A stretch of DNA of 64,000 bases from Sinonovacula constricta (lineage: Eukaryota > Mollusca > Bivalvia > Cardiida > Solecurtidae): positions 10,320,519 through 10,384,518 of the forward strand of contig CM017569.1 of the NCBI GenBank assembly GCA_007844125.1. The letters run 5' to 3'. This document shows positions 47,401-59,145 of this stretch, piece after piece. The notes beneath the pieces were generated by a model. The model was not told the origin of the DNA, ran no database searches, and saw only the letters and a program-made list of their open reading frames with translations. The position numbers and the translations under genes are program-made. Position 1 is the first letter of the stretch. Every line of letters starts with the position of its first letter.

Positions 47401-50400
47401 AAGGTCCCATTATTTTTACAGGTTCTGAAAAAGTAAAGGAATGTTCAAGTGCAACTTTAAAAAAAATAAAAAAATAATTTAGTTTTTTTTTGTTTTTCAT
47501 GACATACCATCTTGACTTCTGATTTTTTGTAAGTGTTTTAAGTAGAGTTAAATCTGAAATACAGCATTTGTAAAACAAAGCAAATAGCACAGTCATGCAA
47601 CATTAACTAATGTTACAGAATGTAGCTTTAGAAAACAACAAAGTAGCATTGTATAAGACAGAGAAAATTCTTACTTGAAAAAGTGTCCTAAAGGGTCCTC
47701 GAGAGGTTCACCAGGGGATGGGTTATGACTTTGAATGGAATCTGCATCCAAGACCTACAATGATGAAGTACCGGTAAGTAACATTAAAGGACCAGCAATA
47801 CAATGCCAAAAAGTTAGTTAAAATCTTTTTATTTATAGTCAATTGGGAAACAAGTTCTTTCAACTTATCCCCCTTGACAGGTTACTTCCTGGACTGAACC
47901 AGTACTAAGTACCTTGACTAAAGTGCTGAAAAAAGCCTTGCTCAAGGTCACATAACGCAACAGCTTTTATTACTAATTAGAACTTTAATACTTTTAATAA
48001 TTGTTTAACTGATATGATTAGGCAGTTCTAAAATAAATGATTTATTCATAATTTATACTATGGTTATTAATTTTTGACAGAAAGCATTAATAACTGTTAT
48101 TATCAAATTATTATAATTTATTGAATAAAATTATAAAAACTTAGTTTATGTTTTTTGGGAAGGTTGACCAGGATTTCAAACTGAGAAATTTTGTGTTAAA
48201 ATGGGCATATGGGAAAAAAAATCACACCAAAGGCAAACAGTAGAGCAAAACAAGGCTTAACTTTAAGCACCACTTATTGCATATTTAATATACAGCATGT
48301 TAACACAATCTAAGAGTCAACAGTTACAATACAACGTCCCTTTGCTGTTATTAGAAAATGTAAATAAAAATCGGAAATATTGAACATATGTGTTATGCTT
48401 TTTGTATGTACAGGATCAAATATCTGCCCCCAAAATGCAAACACAGTTGGACATGTACATTAGTCTCCATGTACCTTATTAAGTAGCGTAAGGTCCTGCA
48501 GCGACGGACAGAGAAGTGTCAGATTACCTCCGATAATCAACAAGAAAGAGCTGAGCAGTAGAACATAGGTCAGGAACAAAAATCCAACCACCACAGGCCT
48601 GTGTGCAAACATAGATACACATTAAGATAAATACTGTTTGTACTGAATGTGAAACTTGATTTTTTCTACCAAAAGTGAAATTAATAGTACATATTAATTT
48701 ATAAAATGACATACATTTATTAATGGTACATATTCAACAACTTTAAAACCATTTTCCATTTTATAATCATAATTGTGTCAAGGCGATACAACAAAAACAA
48801 ACAAAAACACAGTAAAACTATTATAAAACAAGCTGTAGATCTTTCTGCTGGCATGTTGTGGATTACGGGTGTTAACTTCAGATTTTTGTAGCAAGCGATC
48901 ATATCCTACTGATAAAGGCCTGGAGTCTCTATGTTAGTTCAACTTGAACTCCATAGTTTGATGAAAAAAAACAACAACAAAAAGATAAAGTTAAGAAAAA
49001 GTGCACATGATGGTATTGCAAGTCATTGTAGGACTAGCAAAGGTCATCCACTGCATTTTTTATTCACTGTGTTATCTTAATAGAGAATAAAAACAACAAC
49101 AGTTTTTCTTCACTAGTTCAAATTCAAAGTGTGACTACCTGTACCACAGTGCTAGCAGCACCTTCATTATTAACTGCAGATTTTAACATCATGAAAACAT
49201 TGTTAAAAGAAAATAGCTGAATTTCAATTGTCATGAAATCTAGAGGTTTCCAAATACTATATTGGTATGTCTTCTAAAAAAGAACAGATATTTAAATATT
49301 ATTTTAATTGAAATGATAATTAGTTGTTTTAATATATATAATTTCAAAAGAATATTAATGTAGCCCTATATGTATAAGCATGTGCCAAGTTTATCAATGA
49401 TGGGGAAATGTGAACCACTCACAGCATGAGGCAGTGAGTACGACAGTAGTTAAAGGCTCTCCTGTTTTCAGCGAGGATGTGGTATGAGGATCCTGATTTC
49501 TTCCTAGTACACACACATCCTAGAATCAGGCCTAGAATCGTCAACATAGCAACAGCCAGCAGGATACCAGCAAGAGCAAGGGACAACAGGGATCTGATAT
49601 GGACACAAAACTAGAGCTTAGCTACATATATGAAAAGCAAAGACCTCGAACTGGGATAGAAAGTCACAAAACAAGGGCTTAGCTGAATGTATAAAAAAAC
49701 AAATACTTTGGACAACTAAGATATAAAAGACACAAAACAAGGGTTAAGCAGAATGTGCAATGTGATATTTAAAAACATACTTGGCTACTAAACATTTGAA
49801 AAGATTTTTCAAGGTTCTATGTATGTAAAAATAGAAGTTCTTCAGTCTATGAGGAAACTGTTTCTGAGAGACAAATGCAATAAAAATAAAACAACAAACA
49901 ACAGCAAACAAAACAAAAACAATCAGCGCAACTAGAAGATGTTTAGTAAAAATTTTGAAGCTTTTAATAGAATAAATTTCAATTGTACAACAGCATATGG
50001 GAATTTGTTTTGTTTTATAACACTGGAATTAGATGGAGTGTTTTTAATGTACACCACATAGGTAAACAAATAATGGTTGGCAAAAAGGCCATGTGACTTT
50101 CTAAGAAATAATTAGTTAAAGGAAGCATATGGTGGCTTAAAATGTCTTTAGAGTGAGGTTTAGTTTTTGAAGTGAAGGTACCTACATGTATTGGAATGCT
50201 ATTTGATCTAGGGCTGTTCTAATTGTAGCTTCATACCGCTCCATCTCGTGTACAATAAGAGTGCGGGTGGTCTGAAAAAGTTAACTCTTACGATTCATCT
50301 GATTTATCCAGTATAGAGTTGTTAGTCTATCTGCTGTAACTTAATACAAAGGTAACAATGATGAATTAATAAAGACTTGGTAACAAAGAGCTAGATCTCC

Positions 50401-53400
50401 AATCTTTTTACACTCTTTGCTTAAGCTTGAAGCTATCAGCAGCTTTAATATGAGGTATAGCACTAGAATACAATTCATAATTATTGCAATATGTCATTAC
50501 AAGTATGCTGAGTTAAGTCTAATGCAAGGCACATGGAGCATTCTGCAATTAGTAAGTTACTCCTATGATGTTTTGACAGGTTACCAAATTCTATTTGTAC
50601 TTACATCAAGTGTTCACAAACAGAAGAAACACACGAAGGTATCTTGTTTAAAGTTGGTAAACCATTTGCAATGTAGTGCATGCTTGCACTTATTAGAAAT
50701 ATTGCCTTCCGGCATGTGAACATACTTGACAGTTTAGGAAGCATCTATTTCAAAAAGTTTAAACAAAATAGAAACTTACATTTTATAATTATACATGTGA
50801 TAGGAAGATAAATTAGAATTTTAAGAATATAATTTAAAATCATACCTCATAAAGAATTGCCTTATCTATTGTTCATGTATGGTCATATCTCTACTAATCT
50901 ACGTACATCTAGTCATACAAAAAACCTGTATAAGATTTCAGAAGAATAAAATTACTGTTTTTTGTATTTTCCAAACCACCATAAACAAAACTGTATAAAA
51001 CTATAAAAATGCATACTGTATTAAACAGATCCATATGCTCATCAAACTTGGACTTGAGACGTGTGGGTATTACACTCAAAATCATCACTGCCTCTGAAAA
51101 TACAAGTAATATACAAACAAACATTTACAAAAACAACAACAACACAACAAATATTTTTTTAACAAAGAGCAAGAGACAATTTATAAATAAGTGTAAACCT
51201 CACCATATAAATTAAGGTATAAAATGTTTTATGAAATTGCGTTTAATGTGAAAAAGATGTTTATAGATAATCTTAAAACATTGACATAAAAATAAAAATA
51301 GTTATTTTATGTGCCTAGACACATAGTTATTTTATGTGCCTAGACACATAGTAGGAGAATGTAAAAACAAAACAAAAAAATAGCTGATCAACATGACAGT
51401 GCCAGAAAGTGAAAAATATGAAAAGCTATAAAAGTGAATAACTAAAAAATTACAATTAATTAATAAAAACAGAGTGGTGTGAACTTGTTGAATTAAATGA
51501 TATCTTTTTAATTAATAACTGCCACCTAATACACATGTATATGCAAGTAGAACTATTTTCTTACTACAGTTACCATTCCTGCAACTACCACATCAATAAC
51601 AAATTAAAACTAACAACAAATGAATACAATTCAATTAACAGTTACAAGCAACAAACAAACCAGACAGAATATTATACCTTGCGTTATAATGTCAGTAGCA
51701 TTGTCAAGTGAATCGGGTAACGTGTCAAATATTGACCTCTGTTGTAACAGAAATTTTAGGTTTCAATTTGACAAATAATCTGTAATAAATTAATGGACCA
51801 AAAGTTTCTCTATAATGATCACACAAGAATAGACTGACCAGTCCATTACAATTATGGACAAGTGAAATTGCTAAGAGGTTTCTAAACAATGATCAAATGA
51901 TAATATATAGATAGAAAGATGCCTCTACTGCAAGTACAGACAAAGTGACATTTGATCAGAGATTTCTATGCAATGATCAAATGATAATATATTGACAGAA
52001 AGATCGTTCCAATACAATCAAGTGAAGTCTGATCACAGGTTTCTACATAATATCACACAGAAAAGGGCAAATCTGAACAAAATAAATTAGAGGGACACAG
52101 AAACCCACGACTAAGAAGGGGGCTGGAAATTGAACTGCTAGGCAAAAGGTGAAGAAGAGATATTACACTGATGTAAAAACAAAGTTAGAAAAGATATGAT
52201 AGAAAAGAACAAGACTTAATTGATGACTGGTAAGAGACAATTAACAGTAATATGAGCATAGCAAGGTGGAGCATTTTATGTCCCAAGTTCAAACCACAAT
52301 TACAATTTATTAGGACTCATTTTTAAAGAAATTTTGCTGATTTTAATGAATGAAATTTCTGCACATAAATTTGCCAAGAAAAATAACTAAGGGAAATAAC
52401 TCTGGAATAATCATGACAATGTGAGTTATCTCAGCTTTATGCACAGCTATACACATGAAGAACAATCCTCCAGGCAAGTATGAAGAAATTCCAAAGAATA
52501 ACAAAGGAAGAGTTATCTGCAACAAGATGGACGACACTCACTATACCACAAAAACAAAGATGATAAATGCAAAAATTGTGTATAAGAATACACTTACAAG
52601 TGCACTGTATGTGGAGATGTTGTAAGATTCTACTGTCTGTAGAAATGTGTGGACTAGTGTCGATATTTCCAGCAACTGAAATGACAAAGCTTTTCAATTA
52701 ATAATAAAGTGATTATATTGATTTCTATGGGCTTTCATTGTTTGTGACTTAAAAAGCATGATTGTTCATCAGAACAAATTATTGTGAGGCATAACATATA
52801 GAGCCGTGTAATTGACTGCAATTTTCCTAATATTGAAGGGCAATGGCAATCGATAGTTTCCACATTAGTGAAAATCCCTTATCTTGGCAGCCATCTTTCA
52901 TGATAACTTCAATGGATTTTCATATGAATTGTATAGAAGGGTAAATTTTATTTTCTTGTAATTTCTTCATTTGTGGTCTGAAAATTAAAAGCTATACACC
53001 ATTGGAAAGCTCTTGAAATTCATATTTTTAGAATACAATATTTTTACAATTGATAAATGCTCACAGAATTAATACGCAGAAATAAATAAAACTATTGGCT
53101 CATACTTAAAACAAAATGAACAGTGTATCATTTTCAGTTGTATTTCTTTAACCTTTTTAAACTATCAAAATATAGTTTTGATAGTTAAAATACTTTATAA
53201 AAGCTGTCAAATTTGATATAAAATTCAGTAGAATAGACTGAAAAATAAAAACACACTGGTGAGTTTAATACAGCACATATTTCCCGATTTCGGCCTGCAT
53301 TAGCTTCTGCCCACAAAGATGGCTGCCTTAAACCCTCTTATCAGTGTCAATGACATCACATGGAAACTATCTATTGGAATAAGACCTTACCTGGCTTTAC

Positions 53401-56400
53401 AATTGGTAGTTAACAAGTTTAAGGAGGATAATGGTTTGGGGTATGTAGACACAGCCTCAGGCTGCAGTAACAATAGGAAATGTGTACAGAGTCTTGCTGA
53501 CCACTGGCAGTGCCGTAAGCCCATGTGCATCACATGTGACTAATAGTTTTTGCGACTTTCTCCCCATCTCTGTGTTTATTAGAAAAATTAAGTGTTCCAG
53601 CTGTGATCTCACAACATGGTGTTAGCTTGGAGTTGGTGGAACTCAGAAGAAAGTTCTTCATTTCAAATGACTTTCAATTTTAAGAACAACACACCAAGTT
53701 AAGCTGTCAATAACAAGTAACAAAACTGGTCTGTCATTCGGTTCGAGTTAGAGATGCAGAAAGGTTAGGTTCTATTAACAAAGTTTCCCTGCTGCATGCT
53801 TGTAGAGTATCAATGATCTTATTCAGGTTATTTTATAGATCTTCCACCAGTTACAACTGGTACTCCAAATGAGTTATGCTGATCCACTGTAAAATTGCCA
53901 GACTAACTACAAGGTTTTGATTACTGACATAATTATGGTCATACTGACAACATACCCAGCTAATTATTGGTGGAAGAAGAACTCCAAAAGATTTCTGGAT
54001 AGAACCAGCAGCACACTACTATATACAGGTGCCAAGAGTAGAGTAGTGTCACTAGCCTGTAAAAGCCAGGCCTAATTAGACAATATAAATGTTAGCATTC
54101 CAGCATATAAACTGTTTAAGGGCCTAATATTAGCAGTAGGTTGCAAAAAACTTGGGGTCTGTATGACCTGGTAAAGTTAAGACACTGGAATCAGTATCAG
54201 AGTACCCTAGCAGCAATTTCTTGTCTAATAGGAAGGTGTTTGCCCCCCTGGGAAAACTATCTAGCCAAATTCAAGTTCTACACAGAAAGTGGGCTGTCAG
54301 AAGGCACAAATTTAATTTGAAAGACCTTAAGTGTTTCCCAATTTGCTGTAGTTAAAAAAAAGTTTTTACTTAACCAAACTCTGTGTTGATCCAAATTATT
54401 TACGAAAAATAAAAAGCAAAAACCACAACCTGATGTGTATCAACTATCACAGGCTCAAGATGACTGCTAACAACATTGTCACAAAATGAGTCTGCATCTT
54501 TGGCACATTGAGCAACCAATGCCTTGAGTTCCGAATGGACTTCGTTAATACGTGATTCAAAGGTGGTAAACTCATTGATGATATGGTTGACTAAGGCCTC
54601 CACGTCTTTGTTATAGTCCTGCAGATGCTGCTGGTCTTAAAGAGAAAGAAGAAATAGTGATTGTACTGGTATAACATGAACCGATCCCTGACTACATCCC
54701 AAATGATCTATTCCCCTGAACCCAACTGATTAGAAAATGCAAACCACCGGCACATGGTGACTTGTTTATATTTGGCAGCCCCAAGAAGTAGAGAAACAGA
54801 TATACTAAGTCAATATTGCTTGCTTCACCTGTTAGTTGAACATACAAATTCAAGATTTACACACAGTACTATTCAGCAATTTATTCATTTCTGTTATGAT
54901 CCAAATTTCTAAGCATAAATACCTTCAAATCATGTGATACAACTCACCCAAAACCCATATAAAACCTTTGTCCGAGCTGTTCAATGTAAACAAGTGCCCA
55001 TTGAATGGTGCTTCCTGATTGGTAGGTTTATGGAGAATCCCTATTTTTTGACCTTGACAGTGATCAAATTCATTAAAAGTAGAGCAAATGCCGTATTTCT
55101 ACTTATTTTTATCACATAAAATAGAGGTCGCCAAGTTTACAATAACAGAAACCGGTCAACATATTTAAAACATTTGATTGGTTAACCCCCCCCCCCCCCT
55201 CACTTACATGTAAACTCAATAGTATTATACCGGAGGTCACTTTTTATTGTACTATATTTTACCCTTCCTTAAATAAAAGTATAAGGTAGATTTAATTGTT
55301 TTTAAAAACAATAAAAATTGTAGTGACAATGACCTATCTATGTCTTTAAAGGATATTTGAAGTTATTAATAGATGAACAAAACACCCACTTTTTTAAGAT
55401 ATATTGTTTGTAAACTGATAGAAAAGATATTCATCTTTGTTCAAATTTTTATCTGTAGAATGAATAAATGAAGTTTAAGTTTTATGAAAGGTAACAGTTA
55501 AGAATAAATTGGTCATGACAATTGTCAATCTGAGATGCAAAAAGCAATATGTCTCTATTTTTACACTTAGTTATTAGCAAACAATAAACATGATCAGTGT
55601 TATTAACAATTGTTAAAAATAAGCAGTTAAAAGTAAAAAAAAAAAAAATAGTGAAGTGTTTTAAATGGAAAGATCTTTATAGTGTTACCTTGAGTGAGTT
55701 GTGTGGTAACTTCATCAATGACAGAGAGATGTGATGCCACATTGTCCTTAGCATCTGTGCCATGGTGTTTGGAAGATCTAATGCAAACATTCAAATAAAA
55801 AAAATAATTTAAAGCAGCCTTTATAAAGAGAAAATATTTTGCATTCATACAATAAAGGCAAGTAAAGAGTAACATCACAAGCACACTGCTTGACTTTGAT
55901 AGTTAAAGAAAGTTTTGCTCAGGGTAGTTTTATAAATCTTGCCTTATAGATATAGTTCTATATAGTTTACCTGTTGCATGAACTTGGACTTCATCAACTT
56001 TTGATGATACTGTGTGTTCAAGTTTGTATTCCCCATCCTTTAAAAGAGATTACATCTTAAAATTTAAAAATGCATTATGGTTTTATTGTGGTTACAAAAG
56101 ATTATATCATAAATATAATAATACAAACATTCGTGAGATTGAAATGAAATTAATCAGAAGAATTTAGGTCTTTATGTTGGCAAGTATGCACTGTAAATTA
56201 ATGTTATCATATGAGCATCACTGAATTGCTTGCAACAGGCATAAAACAAATAAAAGTTTACTATAAATCATAAGTACAACAGTTATAAGTATAAAATTAG
56301 TTGCCTAGGACATATTTTCAGTCTTTTGAGAATGAGACACAAGGTTTTTGGACTTGGAATTTCAATGAGATTTTTTTCTTACATGATGTCAAACATCACA

Positions 56401-59145
56401 GCTTAAAAAGACAATAATTCTTAACAACAGCGTCTTAGAGCCCAGTACTATATTACATTTAATCTAAATTCATCCATACTTTTATATACCTCTGCAATTA
56501 TCTGCATTTTTTTTCTTAAATTTGTTTAATTTGCAATATTTTGAGGTATAAATCAATTTAAAATTCCAAGAATATTCATCTACTAGATGATGTTAAAGCA
56601 TTTCTGTTTTATCTGGCAAAATATGTAGGGCTGTCATCAATTCAACAATATCGATATATCATCAATATTTTTTTTTCCAACTGGTTATCAATAACACTGT
56701 TATTAAGTTTTGATTCCTTTCGGCAAGAAAACCAAAGGAAGAAAATCATTCATACTTTGGCAACATATTTGTGGCCAGAAACAACAGCGTTGTCAAATGT
56801 GTTATATATTGATCCCTTCAATATAGAAGCTGACTATAACATACACTGCACGTGCTCATTGAACTATGTATATACCAGTACATGTTAGGTACCACACACA
56901 CTTGAATATTTTTTGTATAGTAGATCTCACACTAGTGTTATCTCTTACAAAGCAGCAATACAACATTAGGGTTCTGTATAAAACTTAGAACAAAAATATA
57001 ACTGTGCTTGGTTGTAGCTAGTTGAAGACCACATATCTTGTAAAAATTCTAGAAACTTAAGTTATGAAAATAATGAAATAGAGACAAGCTAAATATAGTT
57101 CTATCAACTCAAAACTCACCTCCTTTCTGTAAACTCATTGACTTAAAGGGTGACTACCTACTCAAGTTGTAAACTACAGTTGTTATAAACTACTAATGTA
57201 ATATGTTATTATGACAATGGTCTTACCGTCTGTATCTGAAAACAAATACCTGAGTGATGTGTGAGGTATAGGTTGAGATATCCTCTACAGAGTACTTGAA
57301 TGAGGTTAGAATAAGTCGGGTACTCTGCCTAAGTCTGTTGCCACTCTCTAGTACACAAGATGACATTGCACTGCGAGAAAACAAACAGTACGTGATTACA
57401 GAATAGAATGCCATTTTCTTGAATACTGGAACATATATTATCATTTCACATCTTGAATAGCACTCTGTATGACAACGTGTATCTGTTAACTGAATATACA
57501 ATGTAACTATTACAAAGAAGACCAAATTACTAAATGAATAACACATTGTAAACTTTGTTTGCAATTATTTGATTGAATGACCATATAAATGTAAAGAATA
57601 TTAAAAGTTTGTGCACATGTACTCAAGACCCCATTATAATTACCAATACTTATTGTTAGATTTACATTTGTACACTGTCTATAACCACAAAAGCAATCCC
57701 AGTGTTTCGTGATTAAATCATGAATAACCATGAATAAAAACATTAAATTTCAAATTTTTAGGCTTACAATAGAATGGTTGCCAACAAAAGAAGGATCAGT
57801 CCATTGACCCATTTCCAGCATCCTGTGTGTCTGCGAAGATCTCTCATATCATATTTTCCATAGCCAAAGCACCAGAAGAATAGTATTGAGATAGGTACAA
57901 ATATGGATGCTATGAAACCAAGAATTGCAGGTATGGCTAGACCGGGTTCTTCCTTCAACACCTGAAACAAATCCATCCTGTTAATGAGTCTATTGAAGAT
58001 TTACATACAGTGAAATGAATTATTATTTTACCTTGATTATTTTAAAGTATACATGCAGAAGCTAACCCTTTAACCTTCTGACAAGGCTGGAAAACCACTT
58101 CGCAAACCAAACGTACTCCAGATTTTAAGTACAAAATCATGTTAATTTCAAAGGCATGCTTATAACCAGTGCAAATATTTTGCAATTATTACTTACCTTT
58201 TTTTCATTTCACAGCACCCAAAACCTATTTATTGGTTATAACATGCACCAATATCTAAACATATATCTGAATTTCTTTAATTAAAAAAGAAAATTATTGC
58301 ATCTTTATTGAGCCTATCTCCTTATTGTTTATGACTGATGCTTTTTTGTTTTCTTGCTTTTTTTAAGCAAAACTAAAAACATTCCAATTTGACCAACTGT
58401 GACCAGTTATGCTTTAAGAGTTACATCTACACTTTAATAGTATCATCTTACCAATTTAATCAATCCCAGGACAGGACTATTGCTGGACTCACTTGACAAT
58501 ATATCTGAAACTCATAAAATGCATGTTTAAAACAATATTTTATTTACATACATGGCAAACTTATGTTTTATTCAAATTATTATTCTTAGTTGCATGTCTA
58601 TTTACAAGAGCTGAGTGTCTACTGACAGCACTTGCCACTTCTCTCAATGCTTGTAAGTAGAATGTTAACAGTAATTCACATAAACAAAAACCTAAATCAG
58701 CCCAGAAGAACTAACTGAAGAAGGGTATAACAGTGCTAATAGCCTATGAAAAAAACTTTTTAGGGACACTTTCGCTATTGAACTTGATCCAACTTTTAAA
58801 GTTTTCTAGAAAGGGTTTTATAAAAAATGTTCAAAGAATCCCTAACCTTAAACCTATCATCATGTAGCTTTTATTACTTCAAATGCAAAAGTTCAACTAA
58901 AACAAAACACGTCTTCAGGCAATTGATTAGATCTACAAAGAAAACGAATTTTATCTGCAAATTTGTATCGATATAAAGATATATAAAAATCACTTTGGTT
59001 GACTAATACCTATTAAATGGTCTATGTTCACGTCCACTGTGTCTAATATTGCATTTCGCACAATGCTTGCGATTGAGCCGAGTAGCCATTCTTCCTTAAC
59101 AACTTCAGCAACATCAGATGTCAAATATTGTGGAAATTGCGACAT
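34044..59145 (-). CDS. Prominin (CD133 family) five-span membrane protein, complete gene
   Basis: Twenty-four exons join in continuous phase to 873 codons, close to the usual prominin length of about 850. Prominins sit in membrane protrusions such as microvilli and cilia and bind cholesterol-rich membrane. The order is an N-terminal segment, TM1 (about residues 70-95), a short cytoplasmic loop, TM2 (115-133), large extracellular loop 1 (134-383), TM3 (384-409), a Cys-containing loop, TM4 (441-464), extracellular loop 2 (465-740), TM5 (741-762) and a ~110-residue tail. Family hallmarks include GGNLTLLC after TM4, TCKNNGTLYSALQLEERLNL in loop 2 and NVQNFITNDAEAIIVE. Exon 1 shows no clear signal peptide, so an upstream exon may be missing. 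Introns are 0.1-4.5 kb and repeat rich. The first ATG used is at 59145. Confidence 0.93.
34785..34932 (-). repeat. tRNA-derived SINE head in a prominin intron
   Basis: On the minus strand an A-box-like TGGTAGCGCAATCTGTAAAG is followed about 35 bases on by a B box GGGTTTGATCCC, then a non-tRNA body. It lies between prominin exons 23 and 24. The cloverleaf is imperfect, so it is a SINE, not a tRNA gene. Confidence 0.65.
35715..35820 (+). repeat. SINE-like fragment
   Basis: A B-box-like GGGTTTAAATTCTC at about 35738 is followed by AAGATTTTCCAACTAATTGG and a TGTGATTCTACC end. This is the same layout as the SINE copies at 3.3 and 5.4 kb. It lies in the intron between prominin exons 21 and 22. Confidence 0.4.
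35930..47754 (-). CDS. Prominin exons 14-21: extracellular loop 2
   Basis: Exons are 47675-47754, 47340-47424, 45746-45883, 45245-45328, 44348-44431, 39805-39858, 38467-38559 and 35930-35998. All but the first two junctions are phase 0. Signature stretches are TCKNNGTLYSALQLEERLNL (exon 15), LFDPWNLVSLKSTLDVP (exon 16) and NVQNFITNDAEAIIVE (exon 20). Two introns are greatly expanded by repeats: 39859-44347 holds the Helentron-like elements, and 35999-38466 holds the 75-bp minisatellite and a LINE relic. Confidence 0.9.
36131..37210. repeat. 75-bp minisatellite, 15 units, in a prominin intron
   Basis: The word GAACAGCC (or a one-base variant) recurs at 36131, 36205, 36280, 36355, 36429, 36504, 36579, 36649, 36724, 36799, 36874, 36949, 37024, 37099 and 37174. 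Spacing is 74-75 with one 70. Each unit holds the short palindrome GCCACAGTGGC. Because 75 is a multiple of three, the minus strand has long open frames of a 25-residue Cys/His repeat (around APCHCGCSDQYIF). These lie wholly between prominin exons 20 and 21 and are not part of the spliced product. Confidence 0.93.
37500..38000 (-). mobile_element. LINE reverse-transcriptase relic in a prominin intron
   Basis: On the minus strand from about 37990 downward, typical LINE RT blocks can be read in pieces: LEKAFDGVPRKVLWW, then GIEGWA, then GQYNEDLGKKYG. A decayed catalytic box follows (ELLYTDNLVV, where YADD would be expected), then DSGTFPCAV and GVGVNSI. Frames are broken between blocks. It belongs to a different LINE type from the one at 15-17 kb. 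Confidence 0.75.
38640..39300. repeat. 26-bp minisatellite with palindromic core, in a prominin intron
   Basis: About 25 imperfect units alternate GGCATGGCTTAGTTTAAG with AGTGATCACT. The latter is a perfect 10-bp palindrome in the cleaner copies (38930-39010). Unit length is 24-28 bases. Some copies read GAACAGTGGGATAAGC instead. The array lies between prominin exons 19 and 20. Confidence 0.85.
39940..41690. repeat. Degenerate dispersed repeat, ~170-230 bp units
   Basis: Blocks like ACAAAGGGCCATAACTC, ACATGCACATCTGCACTTGTT, AAATGGTCCTACATCACATT and CACTGGTAGCTAAAATAAT recur at about 39940-40110, 40590, 41290-41460, 41460-41690 and, past the first Helentron-like element, 42305-42425. This looks like a bivalve repeat of the CAAAGGGCCATAACTC type that received the later insertions. 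Confidence 0.55.
41701..42300 (+). mobile_element. Helentron/pearl-like non-autonomous element, short copy
   Basis: The element starts AAGAGGCCGTCAGAGACGGG, has a leader with GAGCCGGTCAAACCGGG, then two tandem units (TGACCTTGACCTT at about 41950 and 42096, exactly 146 apart). It ends with GGACGTACGGACGGACTGACGG and a strong terminal hairpin at 42271-42297 (TGCTCCCCC... pairing with ...GGGGAGCA). A 5' leader, tandem core and 3' hairpin is the plan of Helentron-associated or pearl elements in bivalves. That classification is inference. No coding capacity is seen. Confidence 0.7.
42434..44050 (+). mobile_element. Helentron/pearl-like non-autonomous element, long copy with nine 146-bp units
   Basis: The ends match the copy at 41701-42300, including the 5' AAGAGGCCGTCAGAGACGGG and the 3' hairpin (44022-44048). 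The core has nine units; the GACCTTGACC word starts at 42684, 42830, 42976, 43122, 43268, 43414, 43560, 43706 and 43852 (the last reads AACC), always 146 apart. Minus-strand open frames of 60-79 codons with LGPYLEGQGHSVTLQQNRV-type repeats arise from the array and are not genes. A third 3'-end remnant (TTTTCGGAGAGCATT) follows near 44075. It lies in the intron between prominin exons 18 and 19. Confidence 0.8.
45530..45690. repeat. Possible SINE body fragment
   Basis: GGTAGAGGAAGACCATATAC, GTCAGCTGGAAGACATA and CTGACCAGGACTTGACTTCC lie close together in the intron between prominin exons 16 and 17. They resemble the body of tRNA-derived SINEs elsewhere in the window, but no A or B box is intact. 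Confidence 0.3.
46583..46645 (+). repeat. tRNA-like SINE head or tRNA pseudogene
   Basis: GGCATTGGTCTAGTGGTTAT resembles the 5' half of a tRNA with an A box. GGCTCCCAGTTTAAACTCC occupies the B-box/T-arm position, but with a decayed GGTTCGA core. It lies in a prominin intron (between exons 15 and 16). Confidence 0.5.
48475..49593 (-). CDS. Prominin exons 12-13: TM3 and TM4
   Basis: Exon 12 (49423-49593) encodes TM3 (SLALAGILLAVAMLTILGLI), then LGCVCTRKKSG and a Cys-bearing loop ending YCRTHCLML. Exon 13 (48475-48598) encodes TM4 (VVVGFLFLTYVLLLSSFLLI) followed by IGGNLTLLCPSL, a strong prominin signature just outside the membrane. The exon junctions are phase 2 and 2, then 0. Confidence 0.92.
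50186..56037 (-). CDS. Prominin exons 5-11: extracellular loop 1
   Basis: Exons are 55971-56037, 55689-55754, 54430-54635, 52598-52675, 51678-51738, 51017-51093 and 50186-50271. Donors are mostly GTAAGT-like; exons 7 (GTTGTG) and 11 (GTAGGT) have weaker ones. The product is a helical, Ser/Thr/Asp-rich loop with heptad-like spacing, for example EALVNHIINEFTTFESRINE in exon 7, and a few N-glycosylation sequons such as YNIS and DNAT. Only the joined frame gives an uninterrupted protein. Confidence 0.85.
51299..51350. repeat. 25-bp exact tandem duplication
   Basis: GTTATTTTATGTGCCTAGAC begins at 51301 and again at 51326. Each copy has the inverted repeat TATGTG...CACATA. It lies in the intron between prominin exons 9 and 10. 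Confidence 0.85.
52700..54380. other. Prominin intron 7 interior, unexplained
   Basis: This 1.7-kb part of the intron between exons 7 and 8 includes a plus-strand open frame (ATG 53319 to 53543, MAALNPLISVNDITWKLSIG...). Around it, 53.5-54.3 kb looks less AT-rich than the flanks and could be an inserted element. I recognise no domain or terminal repeat. Confidence 0.35.
57250..59145 (-). CDS. Prominin exons 1-4: N terminus, TM1, TM2
   Basis: Exon 1 is 59010-59145 (MSQFPQYLTSDVAEVVKEEW), exon 2 58452-58504, exon 3 57768-57961 and exon 4 57250-57370. Exon 3 carries TM1 (GLAIPAILGFIASIFVPISI), the loop WCFGYGKYDMRDLRRHTGCW and the start of TM2 (VNGLILLLLATIL). Junction phases are 1, 0, 2, 0. 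The cytoplasmic loop has only two cysteines where vertebrate prominins have a denser Cys cluster. The N terminus is hydrophilic and lacks a leader, which is unusual for a protein whose N terminus should be outside the cell. Confidence 0.88.
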
